From contig NZ_CP147917.1 in NCBI RefSeq assembly GCF_039645965.1, forward strand, positions 248,001 through 312,000: 64,000 nucleotides of DNA. Direction: 5' to 3'. This document shows positions 33,430-42,400 of the stretch, one piece after another (position 1 is the first letter of the stretch; each line of letters starts with the position of its first letter). Origin of the DNA: Sulfurimonas sp. HSL3-2. Its GTDB lineage: Bacteria; Campylobacterota; Campylobacteria; Campylobacterales; Sulfurimonadaceae. A program made the translations under genes and the position numbers. A model generated the notes under the pieces. The model saw only the letters and a list, made by a program, of their open reading frames with translations. It did not search any database and was not told the origin of the DNA.

Positions 33430-35631
33430 ATGGCAAATCCAACTATAATCTGGTCTGTGATAGATGAAGCACCTGCTTTAGCTACATATTCATTATTACC
33501 AATCGTTCAAGCTTTTGCAAAAGAAGCTGGAATCAATGTTGAACCAAGAGATATCTCTCTTGCAGGAAGAGTCATTTCTACTTTCCCAGAGTACTTGACT
33601 GAAGATCAAAGAATAGCTGATGAATTGGCATATTTAGGTGAAGTTGCTAAACAACCTGAAGGTAACATTATCAAGCTTCCAAATATCTCTGCGTCTATTC
33701 CTCAATTAAAAGAGTGTATCGCTGAGCTTCAATCTCAAGGTTATAATCTTCCTAACTATCCGGAAGATCCAAAAACTGAAGAGGAAAAAGCTTTACAAGC
33801 TAGATATTCTACTTGTTTAGGTTCTGCGGTTAACCCGGTTCTACGTGAAGGTAACTCTGACCGTCGTGCGGCAGTTGCAGTTAAAAAATTCGCTCAGAAA
33901 AACCCACACAAACTTAGAGCTTTCGAAGAAAACTCTAAAGCATGTGTAAGACATATGCAAGATGGTGACTTCTACGAAAACGAGCAATCAGTTATCACTG
34001 ATTCTGCTGCTAACGTAACTATCTCTTTAAACGGAAAAGTTCTTAAAGAGCTTAAAGACGTTCAAGATAAAGAAGTACTTGACGGTACATTCATGTCTGC
34101 AAAAGCATTACGTGCTTTCATCGCTGAGACTATCGCAGAAGCTAAAGAGGAAGGTCTTTTATGGTCTATCCACTTAAAAGCGACTATGATGAAAGTTTCT
34201 GACCCTATTATGTTCGGTCACGCTGTTGAAGTATTCTTCAAAGACGTATACGAAAAATATGCTGATGAGTTCAAAGCTCTTGGTGTTAACCCGAATCTAG
34301 GTCTTGGAGATCTAGCGAAAAAACTTGAGAAATCAAGCAAAAAAGCTGAGATCGAAGCTGCTGTTAAAGCTGTAGTTGAAGCTGCTAGCCCGGCGATCGC
34401 TATGGTTGACTCTGACAACGGTATCACAAACCTACACGCTTCAAACGACGTTATCATCGATGCTTCTATGCCGGTTGTTGTACGTGACGGCGGTAAAATG
34501 TGGAACAAAGACGGAAAAGTTCAAACTTGTATGTCTGTAATCCCTGACAGAAGCTATGCAACTTTCTACAAAGAGATCGTTGATGACTGTGTTAAAAACG
34601 GACAGTTCGATGTTACTACAATGGGTAACGTTGCAAACGTTGGTCTTATGGCACAAAAAGCTGAAGAGTACGGTTCTCACCCGACAACTTTTGAAATGGC
34701 AGAAGACGGTGTTGTAGAAGTTACTCAAAACGGAAACGTTCTTATGACTTTCAACGTTGAAAAAGGTGATATCTGGAGAATGAGCCGTACTAAAGACGAG
34801 CCGATCAAAGACTGGGTAAGACTTGCTCACGAAAGAGGAATGTTAACTGGTGATCCAATCGTATTCTGGTTAGATTCTTTCAGAGCTCACGATGCTAACA
34901 TCATCAAAAAAGTTATGGAGTATTTCCCGGCACATTTAGCTAAGACTCCGATCGAGTACCATATCATGGCTCCAAAACAAGCTATGAAACATGCACTTAA
35001 ACGTGTAAGAGCTGGTCTAAACACTATCTCTGTAACTGGTAACGTTTTACGTGACTACCTGACTGACCTTTTCCCAATTTTGGAACTAGGAACTTCAGCG
35101 AAAATGCTTTCTATCGTTCCATTACTTGCTGGTGGTGGTCTATTTGAAACTGGTGCTGGCGGATCTGCTCCTAAGCACGTTGACCAATTCCTTGCAGAGG
35201 GTCACCTTCGTTGGGATTCACTTGGTGAGTTCTTAGCACTTGCTGAGTCACTAAGATATATCGAGCAAAAACACCCAAGTGAAAAACTTGCAGAACTAAC
35301 TGCTGCACTTGACGCTGCAAATGCTGGTTACCTTGATAACAACAAAGCTCCGGGAAGAAAAGCTGGTGAGCCGGATAACAAAGCTAGCCACTTCTATGTA
35401 GCACAATACTGGGCAAAAGCTCTTGCTGGATCTAAAAATGCAGAACTTGCTGCTAAATTTGCTCCAATTGCAAAAGCTCTTGAAGAGAACGAAGCGAAGA
35501 TCATGGAAGAGTTACTTTCAGTTGAAGGTAAAGCTCAAGACATCGGTGGATACTACCACCCAGATAACGCAAAAGCAGAAGCTGCTATGCGTCCATCTGC
35601 TACTCTTAACGCTATCATCGATTCTATATAA
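33430..35631 (+). CDS. icd: NADP-dependent isocitrate dehydrogenase, monomeric type
   Basis: 733 residues, the length of the monomeric IDH family rather than the usual ~410-residue dimeric type. Start region [20 protein letters not shown] and later segments [24 protein letters not shown]-like [20 protein letters not shown], and [11 protein letters not shown] are typical. It interconverts isocitrate and 2-oxoglutarate with NADP. In Sulfurimonas-like organisms this step may run in the reductive direction of the TCA cycle; that is lineage inference. Codon use is strongly biased, suggesting high expression. A GGAG site and a strong terminator frame the gene. Confidence 0.94.
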   Translation: MANPTIIWSVIDEAPALATYSLLPIVQAFAKEAGINVEPRDISLAGRVISTFPEYLTEDQRIADELAYLGEVAKQPEGNIIKLPNISASIPQLKECIAELQSQGYNLPNYPEDPKTEEEKALQARYSTCLGSAVNPVLREGNSDRRAAVAVKKFAQKNPHKLRAFEENSKACVRHMQDGDFYENEQSVITDSAANVTISLNGKVLKELKDVQDKEVLDGTFMSAKALRAFIAETIAEAKEEGLLWSIHLKATMMKVSDPIMFGHAVEVFFKDVYEKYADEFKALGVNPNLGLGDLAKKLEKSSKKAEIEAAVKAVVEAASPAIAMVDSDNGITNLHASNDVIIDASMPVVVRDGGKMWNKDGKVQTCMSVIPDRSYATFYKEIVDDCVKNGQFDVTTMGNVANVGLMAQKAEEYGSHPTTFEMAEDGVVEVTQNGNVLMTFNVEKGDIWRMSRTKDEPIKDWVRLAHERGMLTGDPIVFWLDSFRAHDANIIKKVMEYFPAHLAKTPIEYHIMAPKQAMKHALKRVRAGLNTISVTGNVLRDYLTDLFPILELGTSAKMLSIVPLLAGGGLFETGAGGSAPKHVDQFLAEGHLRWDSLGEFLALAESLRYIEQKHPSEKLAELTAALDAANAGYLDNNKAPGRKAGEPDNKASHFYVAQYWAKALAGSKNAELAAKFAPIAKALEENEAKIMEELLSVEGKAQDIGGYYHPDNAKAEAAMRPSATLNAIIDSI

Positions 35632-35641
35632 TCTTTCTTTT

Positions 35642-35664
35642 CCTAAAGGGTTTGGCCCTTTGGG
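35642..35664 (+). terminator. Terminator after icd
   Basis: CCTAAAGGG and CCCTTTGGG form a 9 bp stem (one T-G pair) around TTTGG, followed by AAGCTTTCCTCTTTTT. A classic intrinsic terminator 10 bp after the stop. Confidence 0.65.
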
Positions 35665-35703
35665 AAGCTTTCCTCTTTTTATTTTCTAATCTATTTTTTT
35701 TCT

Positions 35704-35905
35704 TTACATGTAAGACTTTGTAGATATACTTTTTGACCGCAAAAAGTATCAAAAACTCTGCAACGGCTTCGAGCTTGACTGCGTCAAGTCCCCAAGAAAA
35801 AGCAACTCCATTCCTAAAAACATAAAACTCGGTTACACCTCAAACAGTTATGTTTTCTTTACGTCATTCCTTTGCTGTTTCTTGGCTCTGCAGATGTTGC
35901 AACTG
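35704..35905 (+). repeat. Left arm of a ~200 bp imperfect inverted repeat
   Basis: This arm matches the reverse complement of 36818-37018. Shared blocks, outer to inner: TTACATGTAA; TACTTTTTG-N4-CAAAAAGTA (hairpin, 35727-35748); AACTCTGCAACGGCTTCGAGC; the TGAC-N3-GTCA hairpin (35774-35788); CCCAAGAAA; CAAACAGTT; and GGCTCTGCAGATGTTGCAACTG. Divergence lies mainly in loops and between blocks. The stretch 35632-36003 has no gene; the rest of it is A+T-rich and holds the likely promoter of the next gene. Confidence 0.85.
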
Positions 35906-36003
35906 GTGTATTGACTTGTTTGGAAACGTTGACTTTCTTCGAACTAAATCAGATATAATATTTGTAGAATAAAAGTTAGTTATATGACTAAAGGTTAGAT
36001 ATA

Positions 36004-36795
36004 TTGAACAAAATAATCAAATGTTACATGTGCGATAGAGACGCTATTTCTAGTGAACATGTACCACCAAAAAATTTATTTCCTGAACTAAAAGATGTTG
36101 GAGAAGATTACAGAAAACATCTTATCACTGTACCAAGTTGTGAAATACATAACAGTGCTAAAAGTAAAGATGATGAATTCTTAATGGTTAGCCTAGCTGG
36201 CATATTTGGTAATAATTCAATTGGATACTTACATAAATTTACAAAAGTAAATCGTGCGATTAGAAGAACTTCAAATAAATTACTAGATAAAGCATTTGCA
36301 AAAAGAAAACATTACAATCTAAAAAGTGATAATGGATTTCTTGAAGTAATTTGGGGGACTCCAGACTATGCAAGGCTAATAAATTGTTTTGAACATATAG
36401 CCTATGGACTTCATTATCATCACCTACAAAAATACTTCAAAGGTGAAGTGAAAGTTCTTCTTGGTTATCTTCATAGTGAAGATGAAAGTAACCATAATTT
36501 TGTTCAGTTTCTAAAAGACAGAGCAGCAATTGATTTAATAGACATACCACACTATGGTGCAAATAAAGATATTTTTTATTATCAATTTTCAAACCCTGAT
36601 GAACATGGGATTTATATGGTTCATATGAGGTTTTATGGTGGAATCGATATTTATGCGTCATTTCTACCAGAGGATAAATCTAAACCATTTAATTTTGCAT
36701 TAGAATTGATGAAGGTATGTGATGAAACTATATTCACTCTAGGTGACAAAGAATATAAAGTTAAAAATGCTAACAAAAGAAGAAATGATATATGA
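36004..36795 (+). CDS. HNH-type nuclease-like protein inside an inverted-repeat unit
   Basis: 263 residues from a TTG start; AAAGG lies 9 bp upstream. The N-terminal 60 residues have a zinc-ribbon/HNH look: Cys7-x2-Cys10, then Ser-Glu-His19-Val-Pro-Pro-Lys, then Cys46-x2-His49-Asn50-x2-Lys53 and DDEF (56-59). The remaining 200 residues match no family I recognise and have an aromatic, Lys-rich composition. Codon use is more A+T-rich than in neighbours. It stands alone between two inverted ~200 bp repeats. DNA cleavage is an inference from the motif only. Confidence 0.65.
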   Translation: MNKIIKCYMCDRDAISSEHVPPKNLFPELKDVGEDYRKHLITVPSCEIHNSAKSKDDEFLMVSLAGIFGNNSIGYLHKFTKVNRAIRRTSNKLLDKAFAKRKHYNLKSDNGFLEVIWGTPDYARLINCFEHIAYGLHYHHLQKYFKGEVKVLLGYLHSEDESNHNFVQFLKDRAAIDLIDIPHYGANKDIFYYQFSNPDEHGIYMVHMRFYGGIDIYASFLPEDKSKPFNFALELMKVCDETIFTLGDKEYKVKNANKRRNDI

Positions 36796-36817
36796 AATTT
36801 CAGTCGAATTTTTGTGT

Positions 36818-37018
36818 CAGTTGCAACATCTGCAGAGCCGAGAAAGTGCTAATAAATAACGTGAAAAAAATTCAACTGTTTGAACGGAGTGAGTTTTGAA
36901 TTTTTAGGGATTTATTGGGAGTTTCTTGGGAACCTGACAAAGTCAGGCTCGAAGCCGTTGCAGAGTTTTTGCTTACTTTTTGCGGACAAAAAGTATGAAG
37001 AGAAGTCTTTACATGTAA
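36818..37018 (-). repeat. Right arm of the ~200 bp imperfect inverted repeat
   Basis: Reverse-complement partner of 35704-35905. It keeps the same two hairpins: TACTTTTTG-CGGA-CAAAAAGTA (36974-36995) and CCTGAC-AAA-GTCAGG (36933-36947). The second stem carries C-G where the left arm has T-A, so pairing is kept although the bases differ. The outer end is again TTACATGTAA (37009-37018). Confidence 0.85.
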
Positions 37019-37026
37019 GAAAAGAG

Positions 37027-37596
37027 TTAAACCCTCTTTTTCTTCTTTGTAGCCGTAGAAAGGTAAAGCCATAGAATTGCAAATATCGTTGCTACTACTA
37101 TGACGGCTATGTATGGTTTTTCTACTATGTGGTCGTAAATCTTTACGATGGCATTGCCTGAAAAGTAGCTTGCAAAACCTACTACTAATGTCCATACGGC
37201 AGCAGAGATGATGTTTAGTATAGTGAACTTTTTAAGATCATACTTTGTAAGTCCTATGGCGATAGGGATGAGCGTTTTGATGCCGTATACGAACTTTTGA
37301 AAAAGAATGATCCACGAGCCGTACTGTTTCATCTTTATGTGCGCTAATGCAAATTTACGTCTGTGCTTTTTCAGGTATGGGTGCAGTACCTCTTTTTGGT
37401 TTCTTGCCATGTAGAAAAGCAGGTTGTCGCCTATGGCGTTTGCACTAAAGGCGATGGCCATCGACGTAGCCAAGTCCATTTTTCCCATGTATGAGAGAAC
37501 CGATGCAGCTACAAGTGCTACAAATCCTCCACCAAGTGAGTAGATAAAAAGACCTATATATCCGTAAGTCGCGATGTTGCTTAACATATCTTCCAT
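37027..37596 (-). CDS. Second DedA-like (SNARE-associated) membrane protein
   Basis: 189 residues, five or six hydrophobic stretches. The DedA pattern is partly kept: an early GGGFVALVAASVLSYMG region, FQKFVYGIKTLIPIAIGLTK in place of the usual FIPGxR--P-AG, then a C-terminal helix and a Lys-rich tail. Divergent from the copy at 18777-19385 and closer to small DedA proteins. It probably acts in lipid movement in the inner membrane. TTACATGTAA occurs just outside both ends (37009-37018 and 37606-37615). Confidence 0.78.
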   Translation of the reverse strand: MEDMLSNIATYGYIGLFIYSLGGGFVALVAASVLSYMGKMDLATSMAIAFSANAIGDNLLFYMARNQKEVLHPYLKKHRRKFALAHIKMKQYGSWIILFQKFVYGIKTLIPIAIGLTKYDLKKFTILNIISAAVWTLVVGFASYFSGNAIVKIYDHIVEKPYIAVIVVATIFAILWLYLSTATKKKKRV

Positions 37597-37626
37597 TTTT
37601 TTCCTTTACATGTAAGGCTTATGTGC

Positions 37627-39600
37627 CTATAGTTTTTTGATCTTTGTTATCTCGTCGCGCAGGCGGGCTGCTTCTTCGAACTCAAGTTCACGCGCGGCTT
37701 TTTTCATCTGCTCTGTCAGCTCTTTTACGATCTTTTTCTTTTCTGCTGCAGGCATTTTATCAATATTTTTTCTTTTTGAGTAGAGATCGCCGTGATCTTC
37801 CAGTTTTAGGTTCTCATCCAGTTTACGTATGGTCGTCGTCGGCGTTATGCCGTGAGCTTTGTTAAACTCCTCTTGATGCTTACGTCTGTTTTGCGTCTTT
37901 TCTATGGCACGCTGCATAGAACCTGTTATCTTGTTCGCATAGAGTATGACGCGTCCCTCGGAGTTTCTGGCAGCTCTACCGATGGTCTGTACAAGTGCGG
38001 TCTCACTTCGTAAAAATCCCTCTTTATCTGCATCGAGGATGGCGACAAGACTTACCTCCGGGAGGTCAAGTCCCTCACGAAGCAGGTTGATTCCTATGAG
38101 CACGTCAAACTCTCCTAAACGAAGTGAACGAATGATCTGGTTACGTTCTATGGTATCGATGTCCGAGTGCATATACTGCACTTTTATGCCAAGGTCTGCA
38201 AGGTATTTAGTGAGAGCTTCGGCCATCTTTTTGGTAAGGACGGTGATGAGGACTCTCTCATCTTTTGCAGTGACCTTCTTTATCTCATCATGGATATCTT
38301 CGACCTGGTTATCCAGCGGTTTGATGTCGATGATGGGGTCTAGCAGACCTGTCGGACGGATGATCTGTTCGGCTTTCACTGCTGAAAGTTCCAGCTCATA
38401 CTGCGACGGAGTCGCCGAGACAAATAGGTAGTGCGGTGCTTTGTTGATGTACTCGTCCAGTTTTAAAGGGCGGTTGTCCAGTGCACTCGGCAGACGGAAA
38501 CCGTACTCGACAAGCACCTCTTTTCTGGCACGGTCACCGGCGTACATCCCGCGAAACTGCGGAAGACTCACGTGTGACTCATCGACGATGACGAGATACT
38601 CTTTATGTTTGACCTCAAAATAATCAAGCAGGGTAAACGGTGCTTCGCCCGGTTTTTTATCCGTAAGCAGTCTTGAGTAGTTCTCGATCCCCTTACACAT
38701 CCCCGTTGTCTGAAGCATCTCGAGGTCGAACTCTACACGTTGTTTAAGGCGTTGTGCTTCGACAAGTTTCCCCTCTTTTAAAAGGAAGTCAAGACGCTCG
38801 CCAAGTTCATCCTCTATGCGTTTTATAGCGACTGACATACGGTCTTGAGAGACGCTGAACTGGCTTGTCGCATAGATGTTTACATTTTTATAGTCTTCGA
38901 TGCGTTTGTTTTCTAAGACGCTGATCTTGTAGATGGACTCGACCTCGTCGCCGAAGAACTCGATGCGGATCGCTTCATCTTCGAAGTAGGGCGGATAGAT
39001 ATCTATGACATCGCCGCTGACACGGATATGCCCGCTGTCAAAGTAGCTGTCGTTTCTGGTGTAACCCATCTCTACAAGGCGAAGCAGAAGTTTCTTCTGA
39101 CTTATCTCATCACCCACAGTAACAGCCTGCACCATCTTAAGGTACTCTTCCGGATCACCCAAACCGTAGTTTGCAGAGACCGAAGCGATGACTATGACAT
39201 CATCGTAGCTAAGCAGGTTTGCTGTACATGAAAGGCGAAGACGTTCAAGCTCGTCGTTGATGGCACTGTCTTTTTCTATAAAAAGATCCTGACGCGGGAT
39301 ATACGCTTCAGGCTGATAGTAGTCGTAGTAGGAGACGAAATACTCGACATGGTTGTTTGGGAAAAACTGTCTGAACTCGCTGTAGAGCTGAGCTGCGAGA
39401 GTCTTGTTGTGGGTCATGATGATGGTCGGCATCTTGACGTTTTCGATGACACGAGCCATAGTATGTGTCTTACCGCTTCCCGTCACACCTTCGAGTGCTT
39501 GGTATCGGTTGCCTTTGAGTATTGAGTCGCTTAAGGCTTTTATGGCTTGAGGCTGATCTCCGGCTGGAGAATATGGTGAATGGACTGTAAAGTTTGGCAT
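37627..39600 (-). CDS. uvrB: Excinuclease ABC subunit B
   Basis: 657 residues from the ATG at 39600. Walker A is GVTGSGKTH, the beta-hairpin is [15 protein letters not shown], motif VI is QTIGRAARN, and the C-terminal UVR motif ends the chain ([13 protein letters not shown]). It loads at DNA lesions after UvrA and recruits UvrC. A TATAAT box ends 5 bp before the ATG, so the message is probably leaderless. A diverged copy of its first 23 codons lies at 40766-40843. Confidence 0.97.
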   Translation of the reverse strand: MPNFTVHSPYSPAGDQPQAIKALSDSILKGNRYQALEGVTGSGKTHTMARVIENVKMPTIIMTHNKTLAAQLYSEFRQFFPNNHVEYFVSYYDYYQPEAYIPRQDLFIEKDSAINDELERLRLSCTANLLSYDDVIVIASVSANYGLGDPEEYLKMVQAVTVGDEISQKKLLLRLVEMGYTRNDSYFDSGHIRVSGDVIDIYPPYFEDEAIRIEFFGDEVESIYKISVLENKRIEDYKNVNIYATSQFSVSQDRMSVAIKRIEDELGERLDFLLKEGKLVEAQRLKQRVEFDLEMLQTTGMCKGIENYSRLLTDKKPGEAPFTLLDYFEVKHKEYLVIVDESHVSLPQFRGMYAGDRARKEVLVEYGFRLPSALDNRPLKLDEYINKAPHYLFVSATPSQYELELSAVKAEQIIRPTGLLDPIIDIKPLDNQVEDIHDEIKKVTAKDERVLITVLTKKMAEALTKYLADLGIKVQYMHSDIDTIERNQIIRSLRLGEFDVLIGINLLREGLDLPEVSLVAILDADKEGFLRSETALVQTIGRAARNSEGRVILYANKITGSMQRAIEKTQNRRKHQEEFNKAHGITPTTTIRKLDENLKLEDHGDLYSKRKNIDKMPAAEKKKIVKELTEQMKKAARELEFEEAARLRDEITKIKKL

Positions 39601-39605
39601 GTGCA

Positions 39606-39611
39606 ATTATA
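39606..39611 (-). promoter_or_regulatory. -10 box directly before uvrB (leaderless start)
   Basis: TATAAT on the minus strand with 5 bp to the ATG at 39600. No ribosome-binding site fits in the gap. Confidence 0.5.
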
Positions 39612-39700
39612 GCGGAATCGGTGTTTAAACTGAGGTTATGAAGAAGATACTCAAGAGATGTGATAGAATATATTTAAGAATAAATAATTTGGATAAGAAG

Positions 39701-40753
39701 ATGAAAAAGCTTTATGCGATTACATTACTGATTACGAGTCTATTAATAACCGGTTGTGCAAATAAATTAGAGCAGGCTGTAGTCGAGGGTAATATGAAAA
39801 CACTCAAAGAAGCAGTTGAAGTGGATCATATGGATGTTAGTAGTTCGAATTATGGCTATACTCCGTTAATGTACGCAGTTATGTATAATAAATATGATGC
39901 TGCAAAATATCTTCTTGAACACGGTGCTGATTTCACTGATAGAAAATATCTATTATGTACTGCAGTAACAAATGATAATCTAAAAATGGTCTCACTTCTG
40001 CGAGAATACGGTGCAGAGACTTCTGGTTTTTGTGAAGGTGGATTCAATCCACGTACTGTGATTGAAATGACAAACGATCCTGTCTTGATAAACTATATTT
40101 CCCAATGGAAATTAAAAGAGGCGAATATCACACAAGAACAGATGGCAAAAAAAAGTGATGCTAGCAATAATGGACAAGTTATAGAACAGGATATTTTACA
40201 GGCAAAAGCCGATATTCAAGAAAAGCAAGACGAGTTGGAGAAAAGGGTTGATAAGTTCGAAAGTGAAAAAGACTTTAACGGGTTGAAGCAATATACGGAT
40301 AAAAATCCAAATGCGGTTTATTTCATAAAAGATAATATGCTCAGACTGGCTTTAATGGGTCCTAAAGGGCTCAAAGTCGGAGATATAAGAGAGTATTTAA
40401 AAGCAGGTAAGAGTGAAGCGATCTTAGCAGCAATGATAAAACAGCAGGAGGTCCCTTACAAGAAGTTCACACTGGCAGAGATTGATATGCTAGAAAAGAT
40501 GGGATTAACGGAAAAAGTAATCGTAGCTATGATAAATGTCACCACTGCTTTGCTGCATGATGAAAAACTGAGAAAGCAGCAGGAGTACTATTTAGCCGAA
40601 GAGAGAAAAATCGCTGCATTTCAACAGCAAACTGGGATGAATCAAAATACCGTAGATCAGTCGGCAGAACAACCGGGTATAAAAGATAAAGTAGAAGATG
40701 AGGTCATAAAACAGGGGGTAGGTATGCTACTTGACTCTTTGTTTCATAGATAG
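39701..40753 (+). CDS. Ankyrin-repeat lipoprotein
   Basis: 350 residues from the ATG at 39701; an in-frame ATG at 39638 would put 21 charged residues before the signal peptide. Signal and lipobox: KKLYAITLLITSLLITGCAN, with Cys after ITG. Ankyrin units cover about residues 25-110 (YGYTPLMYAVMYNKYDAAKY, then LLEHGAD). A coiled coil (about 160-190) follows, then an uncharacterised C-terminal part with LGLTEKVI-like helices. Anchored in the envelope; partner unknown. It lies between uvrB and a duplicated uvrB fragment. Confidence 0.75.
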   Translation: MKKLYAITLLITSLLITGCANKLEQAVVEGNMKTLKEAVEVDHMDVSSSNYGYTPLMYAVMYNKYDAAKYLLEHGADFTDRKYLLCTAVTNDNLKMVSLLREYGAETSGFCEGGFNPRTVIEMTNDPVLINYISQWKLKEANITQEQMAKKSDASNNGQVIEQDILQAKADIQEKQDELEKRVDKFESEKDFNGLKQYTDKNPNAVYFIKDNMLRLALMGPKGLKVGDIREYLKAGKSEAILAAMIKQQEVPYKKFTLAEIDMLEKMGLTEKVIVAMINVTTALLHDEKLRKQQEYYLAEERKIAAFQQQTGMNQNTVDQSAEQPGIKDKVEDEVIKQGVGMLLDSLFHR

Positions 40754-40765
40754 GCACGTTTAAAT

Positions 40766-40843
40766 AAAATCACTGAGTATCTCTATGGCTTGAGGCTGAT
40801 CTCCCGCTGGAGAATAGGGTGAATGTACTTTAAAATATGGCAT
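40766..40843 (-). pseudogene. Diverged duplicate of the uvrB 5' end
   Basis: Read on the minus strand from the ATG at 40843: [20 protein letters not shown], then EILSDFI and a TAA stop, 27 codons. The real UvrB begins [26 protein letters not shown]. About 60 bp are closely similar at DNA level, with changes both silent and coding. Only the first 23 or so codons are present, so this is a remnant rather than a gene. Confidence 0.8.
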
Positions 40844-40853
40844 AGAACTTTAT

Positions 40854-40878
40854 CCCGGCATAGAAGTTGCCGGGTTTT
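40854..40878 (+). terminator. GC-rich intrinsic terminator
   Basis: CCCGGCA, a 7-base loop, TGCCGGG, then TTTT on the plus strand. It follows the ankyrin gene and the uvrB remnant and abuts the end of the convergent cysteine-rich gene, so it may serve both. Confidence 0.65.
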
Positions 40879-41260
40879 ACACAAATGCTGAAGTATACGG
40901 AGGGTTTGCATGATGCTTTATACTATGTTTATACTCATCGCTTAGCTTTAAGTTCTCACATGGGCGGATAAGACCGCCGATCTCTATGGAATTTCCTCCG
41001 ATATGGCAGATCGTCTTTCCTGTTTCATCTAAAAAGACGAAGAGTTCTCTATCATGATCGACCTCTTTGATGTACGGAGAGTAGATGACATAGTGAGCAT
41101 CTGTTAAGAAACACGCATGCTGGCACTCTTTGGTGTATTGTTCACACTCCTTATTGACTTTTTTGATGTACAGCATATCTGTCTGTAATGCCTGTTTTAA
41201 AACAGGGATCAGGTTTGGAAGTTCATTTTCGATATTCTCATATTTTATTAGAGTTTTCAT
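40877..41260 (-). CDS. Small cysteine-rich protein, paralogue A, function unknown
   Basis: 127 residues, no signal peptide. It shares its whole length with the protein at 58740-59090: an (N/E)ELPNL-PVLK-AL start, C-x3-YxKEC-x3-CFL-(D)A-YVIYSP-IK, ELFVFLD-TGKT-CH-GG and G-(V/I)-(K/R)PCENLKLS. Five cysteines are at equal places in both. A strong AGAGGAGG site precedes the ATG. The 41261-41503 gap before the next gene is very A+T-rich, with a GATTAAAATTTA motif at about 41332 also found before amtB. No family is recognised. Confidence 0.72.
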   Translation of the reverse strand: MKTLIKYENIENELPNLIPVLKQALQTDMLYIKKVNKECEQYTKECQHACFLTDAHYVIYSPYIKEVDHDRELFVFLDETGKTICHIGGNSIEIGGLIRPCENLKLSDEYKHSIKHHANPPYTSAFV

Positions 41261-41503
41261 AAGTCCTCCTCTTTGTAATTAATCCATTATTATCATCATA
41301 CATCAGCTGAAAAAAGAAGATATATTTTAATTGATTAAAATTTATGCATAATCAATAAGAAATAGGTTAAGATTAAATCAATCATATTTATATGTTTATT
41401 AGATGAATTTATTTCTTTTCTTTTTATATAAACATTATTGATGAAGAAAAAACTTAAAAAATTTGTGTTAGACTGAGATTTTAAAAAAAAGAGGTGTACA
41501 AGT

Positions 41504-42400
41504 ATGAAAAAAACTTATACTATTTGGATATTGATCGCTCTTATTACCATGACTGCAGTAGCCGGATTTTTTTATTACAGCCGTTCAGATGAGCGATCCA
41601 TTAAGATCTCCAGTAATCCGTGGGTCGGCTTTACACCTTTTATCTATGCGCAGGAAAAGGGCTGGCTTGATAAGACACCTTTTAAATTTATGTGGCTGGT
41701 AGATCTCTCGGATAATTCACGCTTGTATGACAGAGGTTTTACACAAGGCTTCACCGCTACCCAGTATGAACTTCTGCGTTTTAAAGACTACAGCCGTCTT
41801 AAACCTGTTTTTCTGATCGATCGTTCTTACGGGGCTGATGCGATCTTGTCAAATCATCCGCTAAGTGAACTGCGTACAGAGAAAGAGCCGATCACGGTAT
41901 ATTTGGAACTGGGCTCTTTAGATGAAGATTTTTTCAATGCATTTATCCATGAAAATAAGTTGGAGAATCTCAAGTTTATATTGAAAAACAGTTCACAAAA
42001 AACGATGACTACGATAAGTCCGTCGGGTCCTCCAAGCATAATGCTTACATATGCTCCTTACATCTCAGAGTTTCTCAATAAAGGATATATGACGATCGCA
42101 TCGACCCGCACTATGAAATCTTTTTCCGTTATTGATGCTCTGTATGTCGATGAACGTTTCGTGATCGGAAGAGAAGATGAGTATCGTGAGCTTTTATCGA
42201 TCTTCAATAAGGCTCTGCAGCAATTCAAAAATGATCCGCATGAGTATTATGAGACTATTCATGGATATCTGGAGGGACAGAGTTATGATGACTTTATGGA
42301 ATCGACTACACAGATCCAGTGGCTTAACAGCGGTACACATAAAGAGATAGAAGATCAGCTGCATATGCAGAATGTATCGACAGACAGGCTGTTACGTTGA
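41504..42400 (+). CDS. Periplasmic substrate-binding-like protein (NMT1/THI5 type), sensor partner
   Basis: 298 residues. An N-terminal hydrophobic segment (residues 7-26) probably anchors or exports it. The body resembles NMT1/THI5-like binding proteins: KISSNPWVGFTPFIYAQEKG, then GFTATQYELLRFKDY and SPSGPPSIMLTYAPYISEFL. No ABC permease or ATPase is nearby. Its stop overlaps the TTG start of the GGDEF/EAL gene, so the pair is co-translated. This recalls binding proteins that control a c-di-GMP enzyme (such as NspS with MbaA). The ligand is unknown. Confidence 0.75.
   Translation: MKKTYTIWILIALITMTAVAGFFYYSRSDERSIKISSNPWVGFTPFIYAQEKGWLDKTPFKFMWLVDLSDNSRLYDRGFTQGFTATQYELLRFKDYSRLKPVFLIDRSYGADAILSNHPLSELRTEKEPITVYLELGSLDEDFFNAFIHENKLENLKFILKNSSQKTMTTISPSGPPSIMLTYAPYISEFLNKGYMTIASTRTMKSFSVIDALYVDERFVIGREDEYRELLSIFNKALQQFKNDPHEYYETIHGYLEGQSYDDFMESTTQIQWLNSGTHKEIEDQLHMQNVSTDRLLR

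Larger units (their letters stand above)
35704..37018. mobile_element. Possible mobile or repeat-bounded unit: two inverted ~200 bp arms around one HNH-like gene
   Basis: Total about 1.3 kb between the icd terminator and the dedA gene. It has one gene, two structured terminal arms facing inward, and A+T-rich content. There is no transposase, and I could not find a target-site duplication next to the outer ends. It could be a non-autonomous or homing-type element, or a gene that moved between two copies of a genomic repeat. Confidence 0.4.

Noticed and set aside
36004-36795. HNH-like gene as a transposase
   Set aside because: No DDE, serine or tyrosine recombinase pattern; residues fit a Cys/His metal site instead.
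39638-39700. Upstream ATG extending the ankyrin lipoprotein
   Set aside because: It would put 21 charged residues ahead of a clear lipoprotein signal; ATG 39701 fits.
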